A stretch of 64,000 nucleotides of DNA from Floridanema aerugineum (GTDB lineage: Bacteria > Cyanobacteriota > Cyanobacteriia > Cyanobacteriales > Aerosakkonemataceae). The stretch's first letter is position 1, and every line of letters begins with the position of its first letter. The position numbers were made by a program, and so were the translations under genes. The notes under the pieces are model-generated. The model was not told the origin of the DNA. It did not search any database and was given only the letters and a program-made list of their open reading frames with translations. Of the stretch, positions 1 through 8,261 are shown one piece after another. The stretch spans positions 31,132-95,131 of the forward strand of contig NZ_JBHFNQ010000219.1 of NCBI RefSeq assembly GCF_041929345.1. The letters are read 5' to 3'.

Positions 1-430
1 CAAATCCATAGCGTGAATAGTAGTTTTTGGCTTTCTCATCTTTAGCATCAACAAATAATCCTATACCTCCTGCTGTTTCAGCGACAACGAACGCCTTCCT
101 CATTGCCTCTACCATGAGAATTTCTCCAATTCCCTTTCTTTGCCACTTTCGATCGACAGCCAAACGAGCTAATTTGATTCCTGGCACTTTCTGGGGATAC
201 TTTTTCACCCATCTTTCTGGCAAGTTTTCGCCGCGAATTTCGCATAGCGTTAAACTCAGATAGCCGATGATAGTTGAAGGCTGTTCGCTATCAATTAATA
301 CCCATGTCCGCGCTATCCCTTTTTGCTGATGTTGCCGCGCTGTTTGTTGCAAGTAACGATTGAGGGCTTCATTTCCACAATCGAAGTTCGTTCGATTATG
401 TGTTTTTGTGAGTAATTCAATGATTTTCAC
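1..430 (-). CDS. GNAT-family acetyltransferase toxin (TacT-like), 3' end cut by window edge
   Basis: I translated this by hand from the minus strand. It starts at GTG 430, inside the last codons of the antitoxin gene, and runs off the window after 143 codons; TacT-type toxins are usually about 160 residues. Visible marks are the acetyl-CoA loop Q97-R-K-G-I-G102 after the strand IKLARLAVDRKW, and FVDAKDEKAKNYYSRYGF near the end with the tyrosines that are catalytic in this family. Known members acetylate aminoacyl-tRNA and are silenced by a DUF1778 antitoxin; that role here is inferred from family and position. The 14-base overlap with the upstream gene implies translational coupling. Confidence 0.85.
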   Translation of the reverse strand, partial: MKIIELLTKTHNRTNFDCGNEALNRYLQQTARQHQQKGIARTWVLIDSEQPSTIIGYLSLTLCEIRGENLPERWVKKYPQKVPGIKLARLAVDRKWQRKGIGEILMVEAMRKAFVVAETAGGIGLFVDAKDEKAKNYYSRYGF

Positions 431-704
431 GGAAAAAAATAGCGTGTTTTTCAAAGGCGGCTTTCAGTTTATCCGATGCTTTTGGGGGATTCTCCAGTAA
501 CTCGAAGATTCGATCGGCATCAGCATTAGATAGCTCAATAGTTTTCTGTTCTTCTAATACTTTGTGTGCTTCCTTTAAAGCTGCTTGCACGACGAATTGG
601 TTTAAGCTTGCTCCCGATAATTCGGCAGCTTCCTGCAAGGTTTCTCTAACTTTCGCCGATACCCTGGCTGTTACTCGCACATCTTTTTGCTTTTGTTGAC
701 TCAT
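417..704 (-). CDS. DUF1778 (TacA-like) antitoxin
   Basis: A 95-residue protein. The N-terminal half (about residues 8-50) is a ribbon-helix-helix-like DNA-binding region (VRVTARVSAKVRETLQEAA, then LNQFVVQAAL). The C-terminal half (IELSNADADRIFELLENPP) matches the tail that binds the acetyltransferase toxin in DUF1778 proteins. It lies upstream of and overlaps the GNAT gene, the standard TacA-TacT order. Family members repress their own operon as a complex with the toxin, so autoregulation from the AT-rich region above 704 is likely but not shown. Confidence 0.87.
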   Translation of the reverse strand: MSQQKQKDVRVTARVSAKVRETLQEAAELSGASLNQFVVQAALKEAHKVLEEQKTIELSNADADRIFELLENPPKASDKLKAAFEKHAIFFRENH

Positions 705-855
705 AGACTTTTTTCTCTTTTATACTCTGAGTCTAACTATTTTGGTGTCATTTTGTCACTATTAAACCTACTAACGAAAAAAGTTTTGGTAAAAGTTCTA
801 AATTTCGCTTTTTTAACTGTAGATGAGCTGGCAATTTTGCTTTCAAAAAGTACAT

Positions 856-1305
856 TTATCCAGGCCACCAAGTTTGATCGCGTAGTTCATCAAGTGAGTA
901 GGGGCATTGACAAGGAAATTCAACCGAGTTCTGAGTTTTTAATTCCACATAACCTTTTGCATCCTGATAGATTTGTTCTAATTCATCTTCTAAATAATTC
1001 AGAAGGGTTGTGGTTAATTTTCGATTTAGCTGTAATCGGAAATTATAGATTTCGCTTTGCCAATGAGCAGAATTATTCTCTTTTTCAGCCGTCCCATATT
1101 CTAGCAATAATAGATGCCTAATTATCTGCTCTAAAAGACTGACTACAGAATTTCTCTCTCTTTTCCCCAATTCTTCTAATTCCTCAATTAAATTTTCCAA
1201 ATCGAGTGAATCAAATTGACGATTTTTCAGAAGTTTGATGGTCGTATCCAACCATTTAATGTCATCAACTTCATAAAGCTCTTTTAAATCAGTAATGTTG
1301 CTCAT
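856..1305 (-). CDS. DUF29 family protein
   Basis: A 149-residue protein starting MSNITDLKELYEVDD, preceded by the ribosome-binding sequence AGAGGAAA. It has the DUF29 pattern: an N-terminal DDIKWLDTTIKLLKNRQF segment, then LDLENLIEELEELGKRE and a helical region with RHLLLLEYG and W82, ending in a short Trp-rich tail. DUF29 proteins are numerous in cyanobacteria and have no established biochemical function. It is monocistronic, between the TacAT pair and the RHH/HNH pair. The overlapping ORF on the opposite strand is a shadow. Confidence 0.8.
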   Translation of the reverse strand: MSNITDLKELYEVDDIKWLDTTIKLLKNRQFDSLDLENLIEELEELGKRERNSVVSLLEQIIRHLLLLEYGTAEKENNSAHWQSEIYNFRLQLNRKLTTTLLNYLEDELEQIYQDAKGYVELKTQNSVEFPCQCPYSLDELRDQTWWPG

Positions 1306-1644
1306 GATTTCCTCTTTTTTGGCAAAGAATATATTTGACTGTTTTTATTAACCAGGAAATCTATACTGTTTACAGGTGATATGTTAGCATAACAAGCGAT
1401 CTCTAATAAAAAAAACTGCCCAAAATTTGTAAATTAGGACAACGCAGAACCTGGCAGATCCCCGACTTCTTAAAGAAGTCGGGGATCTGGGATGAGTCCT
1501 GTCCTAATACTTATCATCATTTCCTCATTTCACTTTTTTAACTATAGATGAACTGGCACTTTTGCGTTTAAATTAAGCCGATCGCTTGTTAACACCTAAC
1601 AAACTAACTATAATAATATATACAAAATCTCTTACTCCATCATA
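1306..1644. other. intergenic region with a hairpin repeat
   Basis: The 339 bases between the DUF29 gene and the RHH-like gene contain no supportable gene. The only clear structure is the perfect inverted repeat listed separately at 1455-1489. The AT-rich stretch from about 1590 to 1640 probably holds the promoter of the downstream pair, but I see no convincing -35/-10 set. Confidence 0.5.
1455..1489. repeat. perfect 16-bp inverted repeat (hairpin)
   Basis: Arms 1455-1470 and 1474-1489 are exact reverse complements with a 3-base loop (TAA). The arm begins CAGATCCCCGACTTCT. There is no T-run on either side, so it does not look like an intrinsic terminator. GC-rich hairpins with this core are dispersed in cyanobacterial genomes, so a mobile or REP-like repeat is the more likely reading. 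Confidence 0.75.
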
Positions 1645-2040
1645 ATGACTGTCACAATAACTATTAACTTACCCGAAAGTGTAGTGGCATCTGTCCAACG
1701 TCTTGGAGAAGCAACATCACGAAATATATCAGAAGTATTAGCTGATACGCTAGAAATGATTTTACCTACCTTTAGTAATCTTTCAGAAATCAACCTTGAT
1801 TCAGAAGTGTCTCAGCTTTCAAATCAAGAAATAATCGAATTAGCTAACTTAAAAATGGAAGAGAGACAAAATCAACGTCTTGGAGAACTCCAAACAAAGG
1901 GAAAAAATGCTGGATTGACGGAAGCAGAACGTTATGAACTGTTAGTTTTAATGTCAATTTATCAAATAGGACAATTAAGAAAATCAGCGGGATTAGCTGA
2001 AGCAGTTCGTCGAGGATTAAAAACACCTTTATTACCATGA
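1645..2040 (+). CDS. RHH-like small protein paired with an HNH nuclease gene
   Basis: A 131-residue protein of unknown function. The N-terminus (TVTITINLPESVVASVQRL, then NISEVLADTLEMIL) looks like a ribbon-helix-helix fold, as in small DNA-binding antitoxins. The remainder is charged and helical, with LTEAERYELLVLMSIYQ and a C-terminal Arg-rich AVRRGLK. Its stop overlaps the start of the HNH gene (ATGA at 2037-2040), so the two are translationally coupled. A regulator or antitoxin-like partner of the nuclease is possible. That rests on arrangement only. Confidence 0.6.
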   Translation: MTVTITINLPESVVASVQRLGEATSRNISEVLADTLEMILPTFSNLSEINLDSEVSQLSNQEIIELANLKMEERQNQRLGELQTKGKNAGLTEAERYELLVLMSIYQIGQLRKSAGLAEAVRRGLKTPLLP

Positions 2041-2456
2041 GTTCTCGATCTGAAACTCTCCGGCAAAAGGTTCGGCAAAGAGCAGGAAATCGCTGTGAAT
2101 ATTGCCTTAGCCATCAAGATTATATTATGGGTAGGTTGCAAATCGATCATATACAGCCTCTCGCAAAAGGAGGAACGGATACAGAAGATAATCTTTGTTT
2201 AGCTTGTGAATTATGTAATCAGTATAAGTGGGTACAAACTGAAAGTGTAGATCCGCAATCAGAGGAAACAGTTTCTTTATTTAATCCTCGTCAACAGCAA
2301 TGGAAAGAACATTTTACCTGGAATACAGAGGGAACCGAAATTATTGGTCTAACTGCCTGTGGTAGGGCAACAATTGCCGCACTACGATTAAATAATAATT
2401 TAGCTGTTATTGTGCGTCAAAATTGGGTTAAAGCTGGTTGGCATCCACCGAATTAA
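2037..2456 (+). CDS. HNH endonuclease family protein
   Basis: A 139-residue protein with a complete HNH nuclease core: C20-x2-C23, the D37-H38 pair in LQIDHIQPLAKGG, N52 in DTEDNLCLACELCN, and C57-x2-C60. These form the beta-beta-alpha metal site and a structural zinc site. The C-terminal half (LFNPRQQQWKEHFTW, then TACGRATIAALRLN) is the usual extension of the free-standing cyanobacterial HNH group. It overlaps the preceding gene by four bases. Nuclease activity is predicted; the target is unknown. Confidence 0.85.
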   Translation: MSSRSETLRQKVRQRAGNRCEYCLSHQDYIMGRLQIDHIQPLAKGGTDTEDNLCLACELCNQYKWVQTESVDPQSEETVSLFNPRQQQWKEHFTWNTEGTEIIGLTACGRATIAALRLNNNLAVIVRQNWVKAGWHPPN

Positions 2457-2499
2457 AGTTAAATTTTTTGAGGTAGACCAGAGACAAATTTAATAAAAA

Positions 2500-2530
2500 A
2501 GCTGCCCTAAATGTTAAATTTAGGGCAGCT
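2500..2530 (-). terminator. intrinsic terminator of argZ
   Basis: A perfect 13-bp stem (arms 2500-2512 and 2518-2530, loop of 5). On the minus strand it is followed by TTTTTTATTAA. It lies 26 bases beyond the argZ stop codon, so it fits a Rho-independent terminator for that gene. On the plus strand the stem is not followed by a T-run, so it is less likely to stop the HNH transcript. Confidence 0.85.
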
Positions 2531-2555
2531 GAAATATTGAAAAGATTGAACTAAA

Positions 2556-4670
2556 CTAATTAGTCTTAGCGATCTGATAAGGACTGGTTAATTTATCCAA
2601 TTGTTTGGTTAACAAACTGAGGAATAAACCGACATCGGTAACAACGCCAACAGATTCGATCGATCCCCGATCGCTTAACTTAGTCACAACAGCTGGGTTA
2701 ATATCCACACAAACCATCTTCACTCCCGCAGGAGTCATATTACCCACACCGATCGAGTGCAACATGGAAGAAAGCATTAAAATCATGTCGGCACCTTGCA
2801 GCAATCTGGCATACTCTTCTTGTGCCTTAATCAGATCCATTTGGGTATCTGGTAACGGGCCATCATCGCGAATCGAACCAGCTAAACAGAAAGGTACATT
2901 GCTACGAACGCATTCGTACATTACACCATTTTGAATTACGCCATTTTCCACAGCTTTGGCGATACTTCCGTAACGGCGAATGGTGTTAATTACCTTTAGG
3001 TGGTGACGGTGCCCACCGCGAACAGCAACCCCTCGCTTCATATCTACACCTAACGAGGTTCCCATCATTGCTTGTTCGATGTCGTGAACTGCGATCGCAT
3101 TTCCACCCAACAAAGCTTGCACATAACCTTCCCGAATCAACCGGGATAAGTGTTCCGCACCACCAGTATGAATCACCACTGGCCCTGCTGTCACTACCAC
3201 TTTACCGCCTTGATCGCGAATTTGCCGCAATTCCCAAGCGATTTGTTCCACAACTAATTCTACACGGCGTTCGCTGGAAACACCCGAACCCATAAAGCTA
3301 AATTCTTGAGTGTTTCTTTGTTCGCGAGACTCGGTTTTACGAATAGTGCGGATACCTTCCACGCCAACAATTACATGATCGCCAATTTCTAAATCTCTGA
3401 GCAATTTACATTTAGCAACAGGCCCTTCGGTCGTAAAGTTTACTGCGATCGCGCCATCCATCCGCTGATTTTGTACCTTCACCCATTCACAATGTACCCT
3501 TACTTCTGTTGGGTAAATTGTCGTAACGTAAAAGTCATCTGGCGCAACCCCTGGAATAGTTACAGCTTCCGTATTAACATCACAAATTTCTTGAGGCGGA
3601 GGTAATGCACCCAGATCGATCAACTGAGTCATTATCTCTTCCATAATCTCATGATCGGGAGCAGAGACTTTGACCTCAGCAGAAGAAGTACTTTGGCGCT
3701 GTTCTCCTAAATAGAAATTGAGAACTTGGAAACTGCCACCATTGTCTACAATTAAGTCTAAGGCACGATTAATTAAACCAGAATCCAGCAAATGACCTTC
3801 CAGGCGAATAGTGCGACTTTCCACAGATACTAAACTGTGAACTTCCACTCTTACTGGTTCAGTAACGCGCAAGGTCAAGCATTTCGCTGCGCCACCAGCT
3901 TTTAAAAACTCAGTTAATGGTGTTTCTACTACTTGAAAACCACATTCTTTCAACCGTTGCTTTAAGCTGTCACTTACTTTATTCATCACTACCACGTCAT
4001 CGACGTTGACAGCGTTACAAGCAAAATTAACTGCGTCTGCTTCTTCGATCGCAATGCGTTTTTCTGGCGCAACCCGCATTTCAATCAAGCGATTTGAATA
4101 AGAATCAAATGCTGGAGGATAGTAAAGTAAATAACCACCAGCTAACGGACAAAAGCAAGTATCTAAATGATAGAATCGCTCATCAATTAAGCGCAAAGAA
4201 AGCACTTCAATATCTAGCCATTTTGCCAAATAAGGGTGAGAATCTAATTCCGAACGGAAACCATAACCCGCCCATAACCAACGACCTTCGCGATCGAGTA
4301 AAGCATCACCCGCGCCTTCAAAAGGTAAATCTTTTGGTAATTCGTAAACTGTGTAACCTTGGTCTTCAAACCATTTTTTAAAATGCGGTTCTTCCCCTTG
4401 GCGTTCTTTATGATAAAAACGACTCAAAACGACAGTTTTACCTAATACTAAACCTGCGTTAGCGGTAAATACCATATCGGGCCAACCTTTCTCCGGTTGA
4501 ACCAAATCTACTAAAGCATGATCTTTGAGGACATGGTGCAGTTTTTGCCATTGTTCGACGGCGCGATCGCGAGAAGACTTGTGTATATTGCCCTCCATCC
4601 AAGGATTAATTACATAATCTACGTCGTAGTGGTCAGGAGGGCACATCAGGAAGCGAATCGGATCAGTCAT
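2556..4670 (-). CDS. argZ: bifunctional arginine dihydrolase / ornithine cyclodeaminase-like protein (ArgZ/AgrE)
   Basis: A 704-residue protein. The N-terminal domain (about 1-280) belongs to the guanidino-group modifying superfamily and carries the residue set reported for arginine dihydrolase, at the expected numbers: N22, N71 (TANAG), E118 (FEGAGD), H168 (FYHLDTC) and the nucleophile C264 (GAAKCLTL). The enzyme turns arginine into ornithine, CO2 and two ammonia. The C-terminal LOR/SDH region (about 285-700) has a nucleotide-binding-like section and in the Anabaena homologue converts ornithine to proline. It feeds the cyanobacterial ornithine-ammonia cycle and cyanophycin nitrogen release. 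It is monocistronic with its own terminator; start MTDPIRFLMCPPDHY matches the family. Confidence 0.95.
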   Translation of the reverse strand: MTDPIRFLMCPPDHYDVDYVINPWMEGNIHKSSRDRAVEQWQKLHHVLKDHALVDLVQPEKGWPDMVFTANAGLVLGKTVVLSRFYHKERQGEEPHFKKWFEDQGYTVYELPKDLPFEGAGDALLDREGRWLWAGYGFRSELDSHPYLAKWLDIEVLSLRLIDERFYHLDTCFCPLAGGYLLYYPPAFDSYSNRLIEMRVAPEKRIAIEEADAVNFACNAVNVDDVVVMNKVSDSLKQRLKECGFQVVETPLTEFLKAGGAAKCLTLRVTEPVRVEVHSLVSVESRTIRLEGHLLDSGLINRALDLIVDNGGSFQVLNFYLGEQRQSTSSAEVKVSAPDHEIMEEIMTQLIDLGALPPPQEICDVNTEAVTIPGVAPDDFYVTTIYPTEVRVHCEWVKVQNQRMDGAIAVNFTTEGPVAKCKLLRDLEIGDHVIVGVEGIRTIRKTESREQRNTQEFSFMGSGVSSERRVELVVEQIAWELRQIRDQGGKVVVTAGPVVIHTGGAEHLSRLIREGYVQALLGGNAIAVHDIEQAMMGTSLGVDMKRGVAVRGGHRHHLKVINTIRRYGSIAKAVENGVIQNGVMYECVRSNVPFCLAGSIRDDGPLPDTQMDLIKAQEEYARLLQGADMILMLSSMLHSIGVGNMTPAGVKMVCVDINPAVVTKLSDRGSIESVGVVTDVGLFLSLLTKQLDKLTSPYQIAKTN

Positions 4671-4968
4671 AATAAATCAGCTAGCTTAACTTTACGGCTT
4701 GGGTTTATATACATAAGCCGCCGTGAACCTACCCCTATAGTCAAAGTCTCAGGAATAGATGCGGGTCATACATATTAAAAGCCAAATCTCTATTTTAGAG
4801 TAGAAGGGTAGATAAAGAATAAATTTTTTCTCGCCATCTCAAGTTTAATTGCCCACAAAATGCCCAGAATCACTAAGCAGAAGTAGCAAAAGAAAACCGA
4901 ATCATTTGTTACAGAATTTAACTAAACGATAAAATATTTTATTTAATCACAGCTTGGCGTGCGATTCC
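4671..4968. other. intergenic region upstream of argZ
   Basis: These 298 bases lie between the argZ start and the 3' end of the GDSL lipoprotein gene. The argZ promoter should be here. I see no recognisable riboswitch, NtcA-type palindrome (GTA-N8-TAC) or coding sequence that I can defend. Confidence 0.4.
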
Positions 4969-5646
4969 TCACTTTTTAATTGGGCGAAACTGCATTAAAG
5001 CAGAAGGCCAAGAAGCTTTTGCTAATAGAGGTTTTAATTCTGTAGCAACGCGAGTGGCTAATAATTTATGACCCTCAACATTGGGATGAATAAAATCCTC
5101 TTGGCGATAACGTGGATTATCCAAAATGCCTTTTAAAGATTCGGGAATTAAATAAGCATTAGTTTCCTTAGCTACCCGCTGATAAAGGGTTTTGTACTCA
5201 TCAGTAAATAAACCTAAGTTCATACCCAAAAGTACAACAATTGCTGACTTTTCTTGAATTGAGGTAACAATTTGCCGTAAGTTTTTTTCCGTCTCCGACT
5301 TAGGAAATTTCCTTAAAAAATCATTACCACCAAGTTCCACAATTACTAACCAAGGTTCAGCAGCAATTACATCAGTTTGTAAGCGTTTTAATCCCATGTC
5401 TGTGGTATCACCACTCACGCCACGATTAATAATTGGTAAACCTAATTCCTGACTCAAAACACTAGGAAAAGCTTCTTTTTCTTCTACTCCATAACCTGAA
5501 GCAATGCTATCTCCTAAAACTATAACTTGTTTACCTGCACCTGCTTTCAGATTTTTGACAGAATCAATATAGTTGCTGCAACTAGTAAAAACTAACAACG
5601 AACAAAGCATCAAGATAAAGAAATTTAACCAGCGATATTTTTTCAT
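4969..5646 (-). CDS. SGNH/GDSL-type lipoprotein esterase (TesA-like)
   Basis: A 225-residue protein. Residues 1-22 are a signal peptide ending in a lipobox-like FTS-C23, so it is probably anchored to a membrane. SGNH blocks are in order: GDSIASGYG with nucleophile S47, a Gly in NRGVSGDTT, GGND (N108), and the D184-x2-H187 pair in DFIHPN. The spacing fits the arylesterase/TesA group (about 200 residues without signal). The substrate cannot be told from sequence. It is transcribed alone, toward argZ. Confidence 0.88.
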   Translation of the reverse strand: MKKYRWLNFFILMLCSLLVFTSCSNYIDSVKNLKAGAGKQVIVLGDSIASGYGVEEKEAFPSVLSQELGLPIINRGVSGDTTDMGLKRLQTDVIAAEPWLVIVELGGNDFLRKFPKSETEKNLRQIVTSIQEKSAIVVLLGMNLGLFTDEYKTLYQRVAKETNAYLIPESLKGILDNPRYRQEDFIHPNVEGHKLLATRVATELKPLLAKASWPSALMQFRPIKK

Positions 5647-5986
5647 ATTGAATAAAGCGATCGCTACTATTACATCAATCTCATTTTCTCATCAATTATT
5701 AACAAAATCAAACACAGCTTAACCGGAGTCTTGCAGAATAAAAATTACTAGATATCTCCAAACAAGTAGAGACGTTGTATACAAAGTCTCTACCAGGATT
5801 CCAGGTAGGGCACCTTTAATTTCTGGAAATGCCTAATATAAAAATAGTACTTTCCTTTTCCTGTAATTGACAGAATCAGTTAGATTAGTTGGATAGTAGC
5901 TTTTATCAGCATCCCAGTATAAAACTATTGATGTGATGTTGGAAAATGCACTATTCGGCAAGTTCTCCAAAATCTAATATACAGCT
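5647..5986. other. intergenic region containing a 28-bp palindromic repeat
   Basis: The 340 bases between the divergent lipoprotein gene and the cyclase gene contain the palindrome listed at 5766-5793 and no gene I can support. Promoters for both divergent genes should lie here. A HIP1-like GCGATCGC sits just upstream of the lipoprotein start. Confidence 0.45.
5766..5793. repeat. 28-bp near-perfect palindrome
   Basis: Arms GTAGAGAC (5766-5773) and GTCTCTAC (5786-5793) enclose TTGTATACAA, itself a palindrome, so the whole 28 bases fold with one G/A mismatch. There is no T-tract after either arm. The composition matches a dispersed cyanobacterial palindrome type rather than an operator. Confidence 0.7.
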
Positions 5987-7228
5987 ATGTCTGAGAATGT
6001 GATTACAATGGTGTTTACTGACTTGGTAAGCTCAACAGCGATTAAGCTGAAGCTACCAGGGAAAGACATCAGCGAAAATAACCGCATATATCGGGACACA
6101 ATTTTATTACCTCATCGCCATCGCGTCGAAAGCAGTATTGCTGCTTATGGAGGTCGCAAGGTAGAAACTATTGGTGATGCTTTTTTCCTGGTCTTTGCTA
6201 ATCCTGTGGAAGCTGTACAGTGGGCTAGTATTATTCAAATCAGCCACATTAATGAGCCAATACCAACACCATTGGGGCCCCTACAAGTTACGATCGGAAT
6301 GCACACGGGAAGTCCTTTGGCTGATGATGAACGCTTTATTGGACATGAAGTAGATTATGCGGCGCGAGTGGCTGCACTTGCTAGTGCTGGACAAATCTTG
6401 CTTTCTGAAGCAACAGAAGTGTTGGTACGCCTTTCTCGCAGCACAAATTTGGTGACGCATAGACATAGCGATCGCAACTTAAAAGGCATAGGATCTGTAC
6501 CTATATTTGAAGTTCTCTACAACAATAAACAACCACAACCACTTAAGGATGCTTCCCCACCAAAGGAAATCACAAATATCCCAGAAACAGCTGCAATTAA
6601 TCAAGTTATGGTGACACCGAATCTGGGATCTACCGACACTCAAACACCCGCGCCTAAGTTAACCATATCGACAAATGTTCAAAAACAGCTAGAATCAATT
6701 TTAATCCAGAGAATTGGGCCAATGGCTAAATTCGCGATCGAACAAGCCCTAGAACAAGTAATTACCCGTGAGGATTTATTAAAAGCTTTAGTAATTATTG
6801 TCCCAGAACAATTGCAAGAGCAATTTCATCAAGAAGCCAAAAACATCCTAGAACTAGCTCAAGATTTGCCAGTCAGCACACAAACTCAAGCTACATCACC
6901 AGTTGCCAATCCTCAGACCACCGTTCCAGAAACTATACCGCCAGCAACAATTGAGTCAAGTTTTGTAGAATTTTGCCAAATAGAATTAGCCAAATTAATT
7001 GGCCCTATGGCTAACTTGATTATTAAACAAACTATCTCTTCTAATCCAAAACTAAATCAGTACGAACTGGTTGATACTTTAGCTGCCAAAATTCCTAATT
7101 CACATGAATCTCAAGAGTTTCGTCAGATTGTCACGTCTAAAATGAATCACGATCCAAAACCTGATAACTCTGAAGATAAATCCTTTTTTCTAGCTTCGGC
7201 TCTCCACTTAGTATCTTATCATACTTGA
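5987..7228 (+). CDS. soluble class III nucleotide cyclase with C-terminal helical repeats
   Basis: A 413-residue protein. Residues 1-165 form a class III cyclase homology domain: metal aspartates D12 (VFTDLVSST) and D64 (ETIGDAFF), and R127 in DYAARVA. E60 occupies the position that selects the purine (Glu is typical of guanylyl, Lys of adenylyl cyclases), while R116 and D123 are unusual at positions normally Asp/Cys and Asn. Residues about 225-285 and 325-385 are two related helical repeats (each with a IGPMA core), of the kind found at the C-terminus of cyanobacterial Ser/Thr kinases. No membrane segments. It converges with the haem-sensor gene 23 bases away. Product cAMP versus cGMP is unresolved. 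Confidence 0.85.
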   Translation: MSENVITMVFTDLVSSTAIKLKLPGKDISENNRIYRDTILLPHRHRVESSIAAYGGRKVETIGDAFFLVFANPVEAVQWASIIQISHINEPIPTPLGPLQVTIGMHTGSPLADDERFIGHEVDYAARVAALASAGQILLSEATEVLVRLSRSTNLVTHRHSDRNLKGIGSVPIFEVLYNNKQPQPLKDASPPKEITNIPETAAINQVMVTPNLGSTDTQTPAPKLTISTNVQKQLESILIQRIGPMAKFAIEQALEQVITREDLLKALVIIVPEQLQEQFHQEAKNILELAQDLPVSTQTQATSPVANPQTTVPETIPPATIESSFVEFCQIELAKLIGPMANLIIKQTISSNPKLNQYELVDTLAAKIPNSHESQEFRQIVTSKMNHDPKPDNSEDKSFFLASALHLVSYHT

Positions 7229-7251
7229 AATAGCTAGATTTTAGTTTGGTT

Positions 7252-8151
7252 TCAGTTACGACGTTGCAGCATATCCATAGCCATTGAAAGGCTAATTTTC
7301 ATTCTATTAAATGCTATAGCCAGCATCCCTATTTCATCATTAGAACTATGTTCAAATTCAGCTTCCATATTGCCAGTGCTGACTTCATTTGCCACTTTAA
7401 CTATACGTTTTATGGGGTAAACTACTGCTTTTTTCAGTAAAATATTAGTAATTAAAATTGCTATAGCAAAGGCAGTTAATACCACAGCCATTACTATTAA
7501 AAAAGAACGCTGAGCAGCTTGTTGAATATGACTAGCTGGTACGGACATTACCTGCGCTCCTACTATTTCGTTTAACTTCCAACCAAAGCCATTTTTACTG
7601 CCGTAAGTGGCTAAAAGACTCTTGGGTGCTGCTTCTGGAGTACTATGACAGACTAAACAACTTGCTTCGGAAATAATCAAAGGTTTGGCGATATAATACA
7701 AATTTTCATTTCCTATTTGACGATAACCTCTCAATTCATTCAAGCTCTTATTTTTACGTAAACTTTCAATTAACTTAGTTTCAAAAGTATCAGCTTTATC
7801 TCGTAAGTTAGTAGGATTGAGAGTTGCTTCCTTATAAAATAAACTTGTATACTTATTACTTGTACGTAGATTTTCAAATACTTCTCTAGCAGAATAGCCT
7901 GGTACTGTTTGGGGGATAAACTGCGGATCTGTATCTAATCTTGCTGCTAATAGAGGATTAACTTGCTTATCTGTATAACTTCGCACTGCAATCATTGTTT
8001 GCATCAGCATTTCTGCTTGGGTAGTTACTTCATTTTCTGCATTTCGATTTAAAATAGCAGAAAGAGCTAAACCGCTTAACAAGACCCCAATCATAAACAC
8101 TATGGTTAAGACTAAGGTAAATTTCTTATTTAAATCAATGTTTCTTAACAT
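7252..8151 (-). CDS. membrane haem sensor: DUF3365 domain plus HAMP
   Basis: A 299-residue protein. A membrane segment (11-33) is followed by an extracytoplasmic DUF3365 (Tll0287-like) domain with a c-type haem site C165-L-V-C168-H169, then a second membrane segment (about 216-240) and a HAMP linker (about 240-292, with DEIGMLAIAFNRM). It stops right after HAMP, so there is no kinase, cyclase or methyl-accepting domain in the same chain. A redox or gas sensor passing its signal to a partner is the natural inference. It converges with the cyclase gene and is divergent from the PhnD-like lipoprotein gene 110 bases away. Confidence 0.87.
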   Translation of the reverse strand: MLRNIDLNKKFTLVLTIVFMIGVLLSGLALSAILNRNAENEVTTQAEMLMQTMIAVRSYTDKQVNPLLAARLDTDPQFIPQTVPGYSAREVFENLRTSNKYTSLFYKEATLNPTNLRDKADTFETKLIESLRKNKSLNELRGYRQIGNENLYYIAKPLIISEASCLVCHSTPEAAPKSLLATYGSKNGFGWKLNEIVGAQVMSVPASHIQQAAQRSFLIVMAVVLTAFAIAILITNILLKKAVVYPIKRIVKVANEVSTGNMEAEFEHSSNDEIGMLAIAFNRMKISLSMAMDMLQRRN

Positions 8152-8261
8152 TGGAGGTTTTTCTTTATTTGAAATAAGAATTAACTAAAATTCTATCTTA
8201 GTTTAGATGCAAAGGTAATCTATCGTTAGGATAATTTAGTTGAAGATATCCTGATAAATCT

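Noticed and set aside
687..1121. 144-codon plus-strand ORF
   Set aside because: It is the complement of the DUF29 gene and has a poor, hydrophobic-biased sequence without family features.
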